A stretch of DNA of 64,000 nt from Pollenia angustigena (GCA_930367215.1 OV884059.1:150038511-150102510); one strand, 5' to 3'; shown: positions 22,498-34,552, numbered from the stretch's first letter. The notes: generated by a model from the letters alone, not told the origin. A program made the numbers and translations.

Positions 22498-23940
22498 AAA
22501 ATATTGTTTACCATATTATGTTTCATTTAACCAAATCATTGTCACCGACAACCATATTTTGGTTAAATTAGTTTCTTTAAAAATAGTTTTGTTGGTTGGG
22601 ACCATAATGAAACATGTTTTTCTCTGCGTGTATGCAGATCATTTTTTCGTATTTAACTTCTTTTGTAATTATGGACCTAATGACACTTTTGAAAGTCCAT
22701 GGACACTATGACACTGGACGTTATGACATGCCACCATATTCGGCTGTGCCAAATCTTTGATACTCTCCACCGACACTTCGAATGTTTTAGGAGTAATATC
22801 TATATGATATCTATTTATTATTAATAATATCTTTATAAAAACAGACATCTGCATTACAATTTGTTGCGGTTTAGACCTATATAAAATTATTGATCGACAA
22901 TCAGAATCAATTTTAAAAAGCTTGAGTAGAATATCAGTTTAAGCTGAACTTAAATGATTTTCAGAAGAACAAATTATATAAAAGCCATGGTAAGCTATGA
23001 ACCAATCATCCCAAATTCTGCAGAACGATTTCTGGTATTAAAAAACATAAATTTCAATACAGCGGTGCAATTAGTTTAAGCGTTTGCAGTGAATTTCAAA
23101 ATGGAATCAATGGTAAATTATGGACCGTATAGCACAAAATTGCATAACATTTTTTCTGGCCATATGAAGCTGAACTGGAAGAAAGTTTACCGCGTATTTA
23201 ATTATTTTACCAGAGTGGGCTTTATATGAGGCCTATGGTAAGTTATGCACCGATCTTCACCAAATTTCACAGTGTCATTTCTAGTTCTATAAAACCGTGA
23301 TGTACCAAATTTTGTTATGATAGCATTATTTTTTACGTTTTTAGTCGTACTAAACTGTTTTCCGGGAGTAAGGTTTATATGGGGCCTAGGGTACATTATG
23401 AACTGATCTTCACGAAATTTTACGGTCTTATTTCTAGTCCTATAAAACTTTTATGTTCCAAATTTTACGGGCCTAGGGTTAATTATCGACCGATCTTCAC
23501 GAAATTTTACAGCGTGATTTCTAATTGAATAAGACGAATTGTGGCAACATCTTATGTCAGTCTGTGCATTATTGCACCATTTATGTTAGTTTTTGTAACA
23601 AAATTATCAATTTTTTTTTAGGTGGTGGTTCCACATTTTGATTCATAGCTCTGATCCTACTAAACGGATTTTGCTGAATTTCAATCCCAAACTGCTTAGG
23701 ATAACTACAAGCAATTTGGCACCCAGTTTGTTTAGATCTTTTGAGTTTTTCGAAAGTGAGCGTGTTTTCAACAGACGGACAGACAGACAGTCGGACATGG
23801 CTAAATCGACTTAGAATTACTCAAGGACCCAGAATATATGTACTTTATGGGGTCTAAGCTGAATAATAAAAAAGTTTCACACGGAATGACAAACTTAATA
23901 TACCCTCTTCACAGCTAATTGTGGTGGAGGGTATAAAAAT

Positions 23941-24025
23941 AAAACAGGTTTATAAAAGTTTGAGTTAACAAATATTCATAGAAAATTCGTTTCATAAACC
24001 TTTTATAAACCTGTTTTATTTTTTA
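23941..24025. repeat. Short palindrome, AAAACAGGTTTATAAAAG
   Basis: AAAACAGGTTTATAAAAG at about 23942 pairs with CTTTTATAAACCTGTTTT at about 24000, directly abutting the end of the family A repeat. Confidence 0.65.
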
Positions 24026-24582
24026 TAAATAAGCACGTAAGTTTTGTAGGTATCAACTAGAATCGCATTTTTTGAGTTTAAATGTTGTAATTCACCAAAT
24101 TTTATAAAATTACATAAGTAGACCATACACGATTCAATTCAATTGTCAACTGGGTCGGTTGTTGTCCAAATCAAAGCGTGTATGGCCTTGTCAGTTGATT
24201 AGTTTGACGGTTGTCGAGTTGGTTGAAGAAAAATCAAAAGATTTTGATTTTTTCAAGTTGACTACTAAAGCTGGGATCACACGATTGCCGTAAATGCACC
24301 AATATGGCACAATTTTTATTGTGCTTTATTGACGCACAATAAAGAAATTGCACTAATCAAATATTCTGAAATCACACGATTGCCCTGTTTTATACTAATT
24401 TAATTGCCGCTAGTTGGTAGAAAGTGAAATTGGTACAATAATTGCCGCAGCACAGTCACACGATTGTTCTTACTTGACAACTGCGAAAACAGCTGTTGTG
24501 GTAGCTTTTTCATTTGTTTGGAAGTTCTAGTTGGTATGTTCATCAAAAACGAAAAATTTGTTCATATACAATAGGTACCTAC

Positions 24583-26455
24583 CAGAGAAAGCCAAAAAGT
24601 TATATTTTTAATACTTATAGCCTATTCATACGCCACCGAGCACGAGTACAGGCAGGTATGACTACCAATAAGTATGAGCATGAATAAGTTTGTATATCGA
24701 CCGGTATGAGTATGAACAAACACGCATGCTTATGGGTAATCCTTTGAATTCGTATGAGTAAAGGCATGTATCGTAAGTATCGACAAGTAACTTCAACATT
24801 TTGTATGGTTATTTTAAAGCAAGCAGTGTTGCCACGACCTAAAAATTTATGTTAAAGTTATATTAAAACATAAATATTTGCTATCAAATTATAATAATGC
24901 TTCTAAAGCTATAATAAATTATAATATTTTTTACGAAAGAGGTTTTTTATAAAAATAATTAAAAAAGGAGGCTATCAACTATTTTGGGATCTTTTCTGTT
25001 TCTTTTTTTATTTTTCCAGCTAAAGAGAAATCTTAATCTAAAGCTGCGCTGCAGGCAGGAAATTTCATAAAATTCTTGATTCTTACACAGAAAAAAATAT
25101 CTCAAGAAAATTTTTAACAACACCGTTTGTTAAAAATATAATTTTTGTTCAACAAACTTTTTATTTGTTTGAATGAAAAAATTTATCAAATATACACTTT
25201 GCAAAATAGCACTCAATAAAACATATTTAATAATGAAATATTTAAATATTTCTTAAATATTCAATAAAACAAATATTTGAATCAACGTCAAAACAGTATT
25301 TTTACAACTCTTGTCCATTTTATAATAGGTCAGTATTCTCATTCGCTTAACAGTTTTATTTGGTTAAATATCTTTTAATGCGCATAGGAACTAGCTTATC
25401 CCCCAATAAAAAATTTTAGTGTATTTATCAAAAATTTAAAAATTGGGAATTTAGCACATAATTATTAATAAAAAAATATAAAAAAATTCGATAAACATTT
25501 TATTTGATTTATTAAACATTTCCAACAATTTATTTTAACAAATCACGTAAACATTTTGTTGAAAAAAATTATTTTGGGCAACAACTTTTTATATTGATTC
25601 AATAAACTTGGTTGTTAACTAAAAACTCAATAGCTATACCTACAAACTTTTTTATCAATAATGCAAAAATCGTCATCGCAGAAAATTTAAAAATTTTTTT
25701 ATCAAATATGCGATTTTCGTATTCAAATATGAAAATTATTTTTTTCTGTGTATTAAGACAACCGTGGATACCTTGTGGAGTTGTTTTTCCACCATAGCAT
25801 GATGTCGAAGTCTTCTTTAAGGCTAACATTTTCGTTGGCATACTGATTGACTTCAGCAATTAAATTTTAAACCATTTTTTAACGTCTTAAAAATGCAACT
25901 GGCAACAGATAAACTACTCAAACTCATAATATAAATGAATGTATTTACCTGTGATATCTCATTTCTTAACTGCCAATATGAATATTCGATTTTTTTTTGG
26001 ATTACGGTAACTTTTTCTGTTTTTATTAAGAACGAATAAAATAACACGACGTATTTTAATTTGCATCCATTTAGTAATTTAGTAATCTTTATATCACAGA
26101 AATTTTTTTTAAAGTCAACAATAGTTTTTCAATAAAATTTTGTTGAATTGTACTCAAACGATTTTGAAAAAACGTATTTATTTGTGATTCAGCAATTTGG
26201 AAAAAAAATTCTGGCAACATTTATGAAAAAATTTAACAAAAAAAAATTTTTTGAAGTCAATGCTATAACTATGGGTGTGTCTGAATATGTGCGAGCAAGA
26301 AACACAATAAGTATGATAACATACATGAATGAAATCAAATGCGCATGGATATACACAAGTATGAGAATAAACCGATACGAGTACGCACACGTATTGAAAA
26401 TTGTCGATACGTGCTAGAGTACTTTAATTTTTTTTATACCCATTGGCTTTCTCTG
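24583..26455. mobile_element. 1873-bp hAT element, duplication GTACCTAC
   Basis: Perfect ends CAGAGAAAGCC and GGCTTTCTCTG, with an exact 8-bp duplication GTACCTAC at 24575-24582 and 26456-26463. Subterminal zones on both sides are full of short GAGTATGAG/CGTATGAGTA-like words that could be transposase-binding sites. The interior is AT-rich and no transposase was recognised, so it needs a helper. Confidence 0.9.
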
Positions 26456-26599
26456 GTACCTACTATACAATTTTTTGTTGAATAGTTTTATTTGAAATAT
26501 TTTAAGAAAAATTTATGAAAATCCAAAAATTAACATATTATATAATACGTAGTTTTATTAAATATCTTTAATAAAATATTCCCACTTAACAGCTACATA

Positions 26600-26790
26600 G
26601 TATGTAAACAAAAAAAAAAAAAAAATAAAAAAAAAATTATGTTTCTAAAACGACTGCGCATATAAGAAAAAAGTTTTACCTCTCTTAAACGAAAATTTTA
26701 TTGCGGAATTTCGTTTTTTTTTTTTAATTTTAATAAACTAAACCGTTTTTGAGTTAGGCGAATATATGTTGTGCAATTTCCTCCATTTTC
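26600..26790 (+). repeat. Single arm of the 18308-19944 element
   Basis: Carries TTATGTTTCTAAAACGACTG, TGCGGAATTTCGTTTT, ACCGTTTTTGAGTTAGGCG and TTTCCTCCATTTTC in the same order as 19776-19926, nearly unchanged. Confidence 0.85.
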
Positions 26791-27246
26791 ATAGTATGTA
26801 TAGCAAAAATTAAAAAAAAACTAAAATGCTTAATATATAAATACACATTTATCTTCATTACTTACTGAAGGAAACACAAAAATGTAAAATTTATTAAAAA
26901 AGGCAAATATTGGCGCGTATTGTGTTGTTTGATTGCCGCACGAGAAGACAATAAATATTGGTTCAATTTTGTTATTTTTATTGACGCGCGGTTGCATAGC
27001 AAACAGTCACACGATTGCCGCACCAGGGTTGCATTTGATTGGTAAAATTAAGCACAATATTGTCCTCGATTGGTACAAGAGCCAATTAGCTATGCAGTCA
27101 CACGATTGGTGTATTAAAAAGTGTGAAAATCGGTGCATTGCGGCAATCGTGTAGGGAAAAATCGGATTTTTTCGAAAAATTCACTGGCAACACTGTGTCG
27201 AACGACGTTGTAAACTTTTGGTAAGATCAAATTTAAAAAACCAGTA

Positions 27247-27895
27247 CCCATGTTCTGTAACTTTAGTGAGAACTTTTCGCATCGAAAAGATGTGAAACAA
27301 AATATTCCATCGTTTCTCGAAAAGTGAGAAAAAACTGTGTCTGTAACTCATGTCGAAAAATATAAAAAGAGATTACGTCGTTACGTTATAAATGTCATAA
27401 CATTGCACTCAAAGCCGATGTGACGTTGAGGACGCCAGTAACACATATCGCTGACGGCGACCAAAATTTACTAAAATCGAAAATTTTTCAACGACGGCGG
27501 CGAAAATACAACCGTCGGATATACCAAATTGTGTAAAGAGCGACTTAAATGCTTTCTGTTTGCAAATGAGCTTTGAAAACATTCTTGTATTTTATAAAAT
27601 TGCTTAAAGCAAAATAATAAAACAATGAAAAAATGTGCCAAGAACTCGCCCCATTTTTATTCGAGAGCTTATTTGACAGTTCAAAGCGGGAGCTTTTCTC
27701 ACCAAAATGTTACAGACACATTTTTTCTGTAAATTGGCGAGTAATTTCCTTACGTGATAGCTTGTACTCGCCAAAAAAAGTTACAGACACAGTTTAGTGA
27801 GAAAAACAGCTGTTTGTTTCAATATTTGGCATTTTTGTTTCATTTCACACATTTCAATCGAAAAGTTTCTCGACGCGAAAGTTACAGAACATGGG
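27247..27895. mobile_element. MITE, CCCATGTTCTGTAACTTT ends
   Basis: Left CCCATGTTCTGTAACTTT and right AAAGTTACAGAACATGGG are perfect inverted repeats, extended by CAGTR outside. Inner subterminal words (CTGTGTCTGTAACT, AGTGAGAAAA) are also inverted. No clean duplication. Non-coding. Confidence 0.75.
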
Positions 27896-27899
27896 CACT

Positions 27900-28005
27900 G
27901 GACAACATTGCGATTTCAACAGGATAGAGTCGCAGCACATACTGCAGGTGCTTCAATGGCTTTGGCATATATTTTAGGAATATTTGAAACAAAGAGTGTA
28001 TGTTA
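27900..28005 (+). pseudogene. Small Tc1/mariner-type transposase fragment
   Basis: One frame reads LRFQQDRVAAHTAGASMA, matching the 'WFQQDGATAHTA' box around the second catalytic Asp of IS630/mariner transposases. Only about 30 codons are recognisable, directly beside the MITE 27247-27895. Dead fragment. Confidence 0.6.
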
Positions 28006-28009
28006 AAAA

Positions 28010-28450
28010 AGCAAGTACCACCCCAAACAAAAACCAACATTTGAAATGAAATCATGGCGATTACGCCTTTAAGAATTATTATATTTTTTTGTTGGAAATT
28101 TTAAAAGTTTGTTTAAGGTCATATTTTTTCAGTGATAAATGCATATAAATTCGCTCCCTTGTTATTACTTTTAAGCTTTGAAAATGTAAATAATTTACCG
28201 GATGCTACAGAGTTGTAAGTGGTATGTAAAAAACGATATTATATTTTTAATGATTGTGATCACTGATCATGAAATGGTTGGAAATATGCAATAAAAAACA
28301 ACTATTATTCTTTAAACGAAATACTTCAAAGAAATGATATACAAAACATATTGATGACTCAATTTATAAAAGGCATAACTCGATCTTTTGTTTGTTGACA
28401 GAGGACTAAAAAAAACAGAGACCGTAACAGTTATTCCTTTTTTCATAAAA
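28010..28450. other. Intergenic, no gene seen
   Basis: AT-rich; no feature recognised. Confidence 0.5.
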
Positions 28451-28452
28451 GT

Positions 28453-28675
28453 CAGATGAAAACCGTTATTTTTTTATTTTTATTTTTTTGAACAAAAATA
28501 ACAGTTATTTTTTGATTTTTATTTTTTGAACAAAAATAACTGTTATTTATTAATTTTTATTTTTTCGATCTAAAATAACAGTTATTTTTTGATTTTTATT
28601 ATTTTGAACAAAAATAACAGTTATTTTTTGATTTTTATTTTTTCGAGCAAAAATAAAAGTTATTCTCTTAAGAAA
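28453..28675 (+). repeat. Minisatellite, ~38-39-bp unit, about 5.5 copies
   Basis: Repeated AACAAAAATAACAGTTATTT followed by TTTGATTTTTATTTTTT; unit starts fall at about 28491, 28529, 28568, 28607 and 28646. Each unit contains the small palindrome AATAACAGTTATT. Confidence 0.85.
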
Positions 28676-28849
28676 TGTACGTGTTTTAATAATTTAGTTT
28701 AATTTAGTTTAAAACAATAGCTTTCGCAGCAAATAAAAATTTTTTTTTTCGAAAATCTGTTACTTCAATTTCGACATCTACATTTTTACTCTAAAATTAT
28801 AAGACAACGCAGGTTGTCATTAAGGATAAATGCGATTTGTATCTAGACC

Positions 28850-29760
28850 AATCTTTTAGTATTCCGATCGACTCTGAATCACTTTTTAAAGTAATCTAAG
28901 GGTGCGTACAGAGTGGCCGCTTGTTGCCGAGCCGAGCCGACTGATGCTTATTGCGAGAGCCAATGCGAGAAAACTGGGACTAAAAACATTAAAAAAATAA
29001 TAAAAATTAAAAGGAAAATAAAAAATAAAATAAAAATTAAACAAAAAAATAAAAATTTAAATAAATAATAAAAATTAAATAAAATTATAGCAATTATAAA
29101 AAAATTTAAAAAAACTTATAAACAAAATTTAAAAAAAAATGTACTAAAATTTTCAAGAATAATTGAAGAAATGCGTTAATAAGTAAAATTTTAAAACTCA
29201 ATGTCAGTTTTTTTTCTCAACAAAACAAAACTCAAATCAAAATTACAGTAGACGCTCGTAAATTAGAACCACTTTGTTTCTGGGGGGGTTTTTTTTAAAT
29301 GCATACAAACATACATAAAACACAAATAATAGATAAAATATCAGCGCTGATTCTCGCTTCCACTATGCACACTCAAACTTGTTTCTCGCATGAACAAGTT
29401 CTCGCAATAAGCGTCAGTCGGCTCGGCTCGGCAACAAGCGGCCACTCTGTACGCACCCTAAGGGTGTTCATTCATCCGTCTGGCTGGTTGCCGGTCCATG
29501 TTAGCAAAGTACATGTTCCAATTTTGTAAATAATTTGATCAAATATGGACCGAAGTCTATGCAAATGGTGAGAATCGGTCTATAATTTCACATCCAAATT
29601 GGACTCAAGCTATCTAATTATGATGGTATTTAAATTAAATTTGTCCCAAAATATTTTACTGCAAATTAAATTATTTTTGAATCGGTTCATATTTGCTCAA
29701 AGCTCCCATCCTTAAATAGCTTTAACTTCCTTTTTAGTGTAAACATCTGTTAGCAATTTA
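28850..29760 (+). repeat. Dispersed fly repeat, family B, interrupted
   Basis: CGATCGACTCTGAATCACTT before 28900 is continued after 29461 by GGGTGTTCATTCATCCGTCT and GGCTGGTTGCCGGTCCATG, so the MITE 28900-29458 landed in it. Confidence 0.65.
28900..29458. mobile_element. 559-bp MITE, GGGTGCGTACAG ends, TAA duplication
   Basis: Ends GGGTGCGTACAGAGTGGCCG and its exact complement, continuing as ~45 bp of near-perfect inverted repeat that includes GCCGAGCCGAGCCGAC. Flanked by TAA at 28897-28899 and 29459-29461. The middle is A-rich. GC-rich ends around an AT core are striking against the local composition. Confidence 0.9.
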
Positions 29761-30454
29761 ACGACCGTACCTAAAATCCCTTTAAGACAAAAACCCATAT
29801 TGATGTTAATATTTAGATAATATTCCGAGCAAACATCTCTTATATGAATTTTCGGAGCAAACATCTCTTATATGAATTTTAAACTAATATGGGCTTAAGC
29901 GATAATATTTTTAGGTTATTTTTTTAATATTTGAATATTGTGTCTTCAAATGAGCAATTTTTAATTTTAAGGGCATATATTTAACATTTATCAGGGCATA
30001 TTTTCCATTTTTAATGCATATTTAATGCGCATAAAATGCGTTCTTAGAGCATATTTCCACGCAAAAACATTAAATACGCAAATGTTGTAACTGTTACAAA
30101 ACCGATACCTGTAAGTAATGATCTACCGACAACGAGCAAATCTGTCGATATAACAGAAAAAGATTTTGAACAAAGAAAGTTCCTTCCTTTCCTTTTCTTA
30201 ATCAAATTATATATCGTTCGAAAGATCTCAGTTTCTTCTTTCCAAATCTAGTATGAAATTGAAAATCGGATCATTATCAACAAAATTACAAGCTTATAAG
30301 TGCGCAAAGGTACAAAAACCGGTTTTTTTATGTAAATCCGGATTTTGGAGGTGTCCGGCATATTTCACTATTGGAATCTTGTTTTACTCGACAAGCCCTA
30401 CAAGAAAAATGATATCCGGTCCCAAATTTTTTGGACTGTCTCACCGTTTTATTA
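29761..30454. other. Intergenic with a 32-bp tandem duplication
   Basis: CGAGCAAACATCTCTTATAT near 29826 recurs 32 bp later as CGGAGCAAACATCTCTTATA. Otherwise no feature recognised. Confidence 0.5.
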
Positions 30455-31119
30455 CTCACACCACAATAGTGGAGAGGGTAATGTGAGTTTGTGCTGATTT
30501 TTGTAGCACCTTAAAATATTGGTCCTGGACCCACTTTAAGTATACCGATCTACTCAGAATTACTTTTTGAGTCGATTTAAACATGTCCGTCCGTCCGGCT
30601 GGCCGGCAGGTCGCAATTTTTGGAGATAACTCGATTACATTTGGTACATTTGTTCCAATTGCCATAAGGGCATATAGCCTTTTAAAAAATGTGAGAATCG
30701 GTCCTTAATTTCACATAGCCCCATATAATTTTCTTTCCAGAATAGAGTCTTTGTGACCATAAACCATCTCTTAGTATGTTGGGTTTTAGATTAAATTTTA
30801 TCCAACCATATTTTATACCAAATTTTTTACACACGAAGATGGGTTTTAATACCATAAATTTCCTATAAATGTTGGCATTGACTGAAAATTTGGCGACAAG
30901 AACATGACAAAATTTTGTGCTAGCCCCCTTGTTAAAATCACTTAAACCTCTAGATAATAGTCGACACAAGGAACTTTTACAAGAATCTTAGCCTCATAAC
31001 ATAATTTTTTTCGGACGAGTTTTTGATTGCTCAACGCTCCCAAATAGGGAACACTATCGAAAAATTTTCTTTATATACTGCGGTGTAGGCTATCAAATAG
31101 TCAGGCTTGACAGGCTATA
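30455..31119 (+). repeat. Dispersed fly repeat, family B, near full length
   Basis: Begins ACTCACACCACAATAGTGGA, runs through CTTTAAGTATACCGATCTAC, GTCCGTCCGTCCGGCTGG and AGGTCGCAATTTTTGGAGAT, and reaches GTCAGGCTTGACAGGC at 31116. The 3' end (ACTTTCTTTTTTGG) continues after the pogo-type MITE at 31718. Confidence 0.75.
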
Positions 31120-31715
31120 CAGTGCACTCGCGATATTATGAACTAATTAAAACAAAGCCAGTTCACTTTTGCAAGATTGTTAATATTTGCGAATGGCAAA
31201 AGTAAAAGTTTCTAATGTAAAAGTTTTTTTTATTTACTGTTCATTGGATTTAAAAAACTGTTGATTTTTAAAAAAGAAAAGCAAACTTAAAGCTTTGCGA
31301 AAAAGCCTGTGATTTTCTTTCGTTCAATCAGTTTAAAAACGCCACGCTCTATTAAAAATCTCCTGATATTTGACGTATCTGCCAACAGTGATCTTTTTGT
31401 ATCTCATTTTCAAAAAACATTCGGTGCATGCCTTTTTTTTTTTTTTTTGTATGTAAAACATTTTGATTAACAACTGAAGACAATTGTAAAGCTATAGTTA
31501 GGGAAATCCCCAGTTTATTATACAGTTGAATAAAAATTGATTTTTATATAACACTGTGTAGGTAGATAACAACCGTTTAAAATACAACTTTAAGTTGTTC
31601 ATATTTTAAAGTGTTTGCACAAGTTCATATTTTAGAGTAGTCAATGGAAGAAAATAAGTGTTCATATTTTGGGGTGTTCATATATTAGGGTGTTCATATT
31701 ATCGCGAGTGCACTG
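31120..31715. mobile_element. 596-bp pogo/Tc1-type MITE
   Basis: Ends CAGTGCACTCGCGATATTAT and the complement of CAGTGCACTCGCGATAATAT, with TA on both sides (31118-31119, 31716-31717). The right subterminal part has a run of GTTCATATTTTAGGGTG-like words. No transposase. Confidence 0.85.
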
Positions 31716-31739
31716 TACTTTCTTTTTTGGCTTAAAGAA

Positions 31740-33850
31740 AATTTGTAAACATATTATTATGGTTAAATTAGTCCTTCATCAAGAAGCTAATGTTTTTTAA
31801 AAAATAGTTTTTTTTTGAGGTGACCATATTGAAAAATTTATTTTCTCTGCATGTGGTTATTTTAAATTTTTTTTATATTGTTATGTTGTACTGCGGCATT
31901 GTTTTCAGCTTTTCTTACAAAATTGCACATACATATTTTTTTATATCATGTTATAAAAGTTTTAAAGGAGAAATTAAGAAAAGAACTAACTCATATTTCA
32001 GCAGACCATAATATTAGTTAAAGTAAAATTAAAGGGGTGAAATGTTAGACATCTTTATCTAGCAGCTACAACGAATACACACAATGTTAAATAACATTAA
32101 AAAACCATTTGCAGAATCTGTTCAGTTCAATTTCAAACCGAACTGTAAAGAAATCCGGTCAAATAAAAAGGAGAAATAAGTTAACACTAAAATATTACTT
32201 TCTTGCTAAAAAATCTGCAAAAAAACTTTTAATTAACATAACAGAACTACTTTGCATTTTAGAAAAGTGTTAAAAGAAAATCTGTTAAAGATAGCAACTT
32301 TCTGCATCTCTTGCTTAGGAAGAATTCTGGTTTAATTCTTTTTTCCTCAAAAAGAAACATTTCGAAATGTTCTCGTGTAGCACAATAAACCAAAAAATAA
32401 AAACAACCTAAAATCACTTATTGACGGATGCTTTTATGCCACGACAGTCGTTAAACGAAATAGTCATAAACACCTTACAAATATAATAAAACTCAAGGAT
32501 ATTTTTTACACCTGCTGTTAACATCTCAAAACAATAAACTAAATATTGCCTTTATTTTAAGCGGGTTTTTTTTATCGCTTTCTCAAATAAAAACATAAGA
32601 AACCAACCACCTTTATTTTCAATTTACACCAGCCAATTAATGATGATGGTGGCAACGTGCCACTTTTGAATGAAGAATGATTGAATGCATGTAAAAGTAT
32701 TAATAACAGAATGTCTTACTTGTCTGTCTTCATGCACACACCATAGACCACATGTCTATTTTATACGCTAAATATTCTGTTTATCTTCTAAATAAAAGAC
32801 AGTTTTTATTTTCCATAAAATTGATTTTGATGAGTTTTTTTTTCTATTTTTAAATAATTTTGTGCTAAACAAAATGTTTTAAAATTTAAAAATAAAAATT
32901 TCGTGTCATTTTATTGCTTCCTTTCAGTTGTGTTTGAAATTAAATGAATCTGTGTGTGTCTTTAATTTTATTAAAAAGAAAGAAAATTAATGTAAAATCT
33001 TTTGAAGTCTTTAATCCAGGAGGATGTGAAGGGTTTAAAAGGGCTTTAGGTTGATATTTCTGTTCTAAAATAATTTGAAAAAATATTTAACATAAAGTTT
33101 TAAACAAGTTTTAATAAAACATATTTGAATTTACTTAAATTTAAGAATAAATAATATTTATTTAAGAATATTACAGCATTAATCGCTTATATGTAAACTA
33201 GTGTGGCGTCAAGTTATATGGACAATTTTTTTTTTCGTATTTTCACTTGGCAAACCCTTTAGATTGATTCCAAATTAGAAAAGAATATATATAAAATTTT
33301 AGATCGCACAAATTTTAGATCCCACAAAGTTTGCTAAAAGGCTTTTTTTCTCACTATGGGTCGCTGTAATTGTTGATAACTTCCGTAATATTTGTTTTAT
33401 TGAAAAACCTTATTCACAAATATTCTAGGGCTATATCTTATGAACAATGTTGCTCTGTAATAGTTTTCTTTAACATGAATATTCAATCCAGAAAAAACCA
33501 AATTAAAAAATAACACCGAAATTTTCACATATCTTCGCATTGTTTGCGTGGTGATTACACTACGTGACAAAATTTCAACAAAGTCGTGACCAAATGAATC
33601 TGACAGCTAATCCCCTGAATCCGAATATGAAGTCAGAATTGTCAAAAGTAGAACAGTTTTTGAGATATTCGAAAATAACCGTTATTTGTGTTTTTAAAAA
33701 AGATGATGTGACTGAACTGCAAATATCTTCAACAATTTCTTTTTATTGAGAGGTTCATTTCTTAAATAACGATGGGTGGTTTGAAAAGACGAGTCATTAA
33801 ATAGCAGAGTTCAAGTGGACAAAACTTCAAACTGCATTATAAATTTTATG
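31740..33850. other. AT-rich, apparently low-repeat stretch; no gene seen
   Basis: 2.1 kb with only short open frames lacking recognisable content. It could be unique intergenic or intronic DNA. Confidence 0.5.
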
Positions 33851-33856
33851 ATTTTG

Positions 33857-34381
33857 TTCAATTTTGCTCTTTTCAAGTTATTGTTTTTTAAACCCAAAAA
33901 TAAAATTTTTTTAAGTTTTATCACTTACGACATTTTGTGCCCAATACGATCCAGATCGGTGCAAAAATTACATAAATAGTTACAGAAGATTAATTGAATT
34001 AACCAACTTTTCGATTTGTATCAAACCAAAGAAAAACACAACAAATAAATGAGGCTATCAGCCGTTACAACCAAGTACTATAGTGCAAGAGTAGTGTTAA
34101 CTCCTCATTATCTCATAAAAAGTAGTCTGGGGTTGCTGATAGCCTCAAATATACAAAGCTACATTTTTTGTAAAAATAAATATTAAAAATAGCTTAAAGC
34201 TATTGAATTTCTATGTGGGTAAATTTACTAAATCTTCTGTTACTTTGTCATTTTTGTACCAAACTATGTCTGGTGGGCGCAAATTGTTCATATTAAAATT
34301 ATCTAATGTCGCATGCAATAAGACATTAGGATTTTTAAATCATTAGTTTAAAAACAATAACTTGAAAAGAGCAAAATTGAA
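33857..34381. repeat. Inverted-end repeat, TTCAATTTTGCTCTTTTCAA
   Basis: TTCAATTTTGCTCTTTTCAA at 33857, continuing GTTATTG, is matched in complement at 34352-34381. Within it a second pair TGAGGCTATCAGC / GCTGATAGCCTCA lies at 34050 and 34134-34146. The retroelement tail at 34382 abuts its right end. Confidence 0.6.
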
Positions 34382-34548
34382 GGTTAGTTTAGAGTGGCCG
34401 GTCACAAAGACCCCGCATAGACCAAATAGGTCCCTAGCTTTACCACGCTGTACGATAGTCCACAGAAGAATATTAGAAAAAGGTTATTCCGATGTAATGA
34501 TACTCAGAGTACCCCACACTCTCCTGATGAATGCCAGGAGAGTCAGTT
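34382..34548 (-). pseudogene. 3' end of the RNase H-bearing non-LTR copy (far side of CR1 insertion)
   Basis: On the minus strand the sequence entering at 34548 continues the C-terminus broken at 36891: ...VSGIR then LT, followed (after one lost base) by LLAFIRRVWGTLSI and a stop near 34490. A short 3' UTR then ends in CTAAACTAACC, resembling the AACCT tail at 5926. It belongs with 36891-37545; the CR1-like element between them is a later insertion. Confidence 0.7.
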
Positions 34549-34552
34549 AATT

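Larger units (their letters stand above)
21515..22630. mobile_element. CACGCAGAGAAAAA-ended element, interrupted
   Basis: Left end near CACCCAGAGAAAAAG, right end TTTTTCTCTGCGTG. Inside the right end is GACCATAATGAAACATG and GGTTGTCGGTGACAATG (as complement), which match the compact copy at 43137-43288. The Tigger relic and the palindrome are extra sequence within it. Confidence 0.6.
20848..22735. mobile_element. Mutator-like element, 9-bp duplication ATATTCGGC
   Basis: Left end GGCGGCATGTCATAACGTCC and right end complement GGTGGCATGTCATAACGTCC. The 9-bp ATATTCGGC at 20839-20847 is repeated at 22736-22744, and removing the insert restores the family A text. A 9-bp duplication with this kind of end fits Mutator-like elements; the superfamily call is inferred. 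Inside are the inverted ~82-bp arrays, a CACGCAGAG-ended element, a Tigger relic and a 235-bp palindrome. A sister copy with the same ends is at 42963-43968. Confidence 0.85.
20830..23940 (+). repeat. Dispersed fly repeat, family A, near full length, interrupted
   Basis: Starts AGAGTGCTATATTCGGC (20831-20847) and resumes at 22736 with ATATTCGGCTGTGCCAAATC. It runs through CGATCTTCACCAAATTTCAC and ACAGACGGACAGACAGACAG to TTGTGGTGGAGGGTATAAAA near 23935. The 20848-22735 block is a later insertion. With that removed it is about 1.2 kb. Non-coding; internal blocks of ~140 bp (CGATCTTCACGAAATTTTAC) are repeated at least three times. Confidence 0.75.
24269..27156. mobile_element. Non-autonomous element with CACACGATTGCCG repeats
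   Basis: Left end AGCTGGGATCACACGATTGC preceded by TAA (24266-24268). The right side ends in the complement CGGCAATCGTGTAGGG near 27156, with GGTGCATTGC just inside both ends. Subterminal TCACACGATTG repeats occur near 24371, 24465, 27007 and 27101. The outermost right bases differ from the left, so that end is degraded. A hAT element (24583-26455) and a foreign repeat arm (26600-26790) sit inside. Confidence 0.65.
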
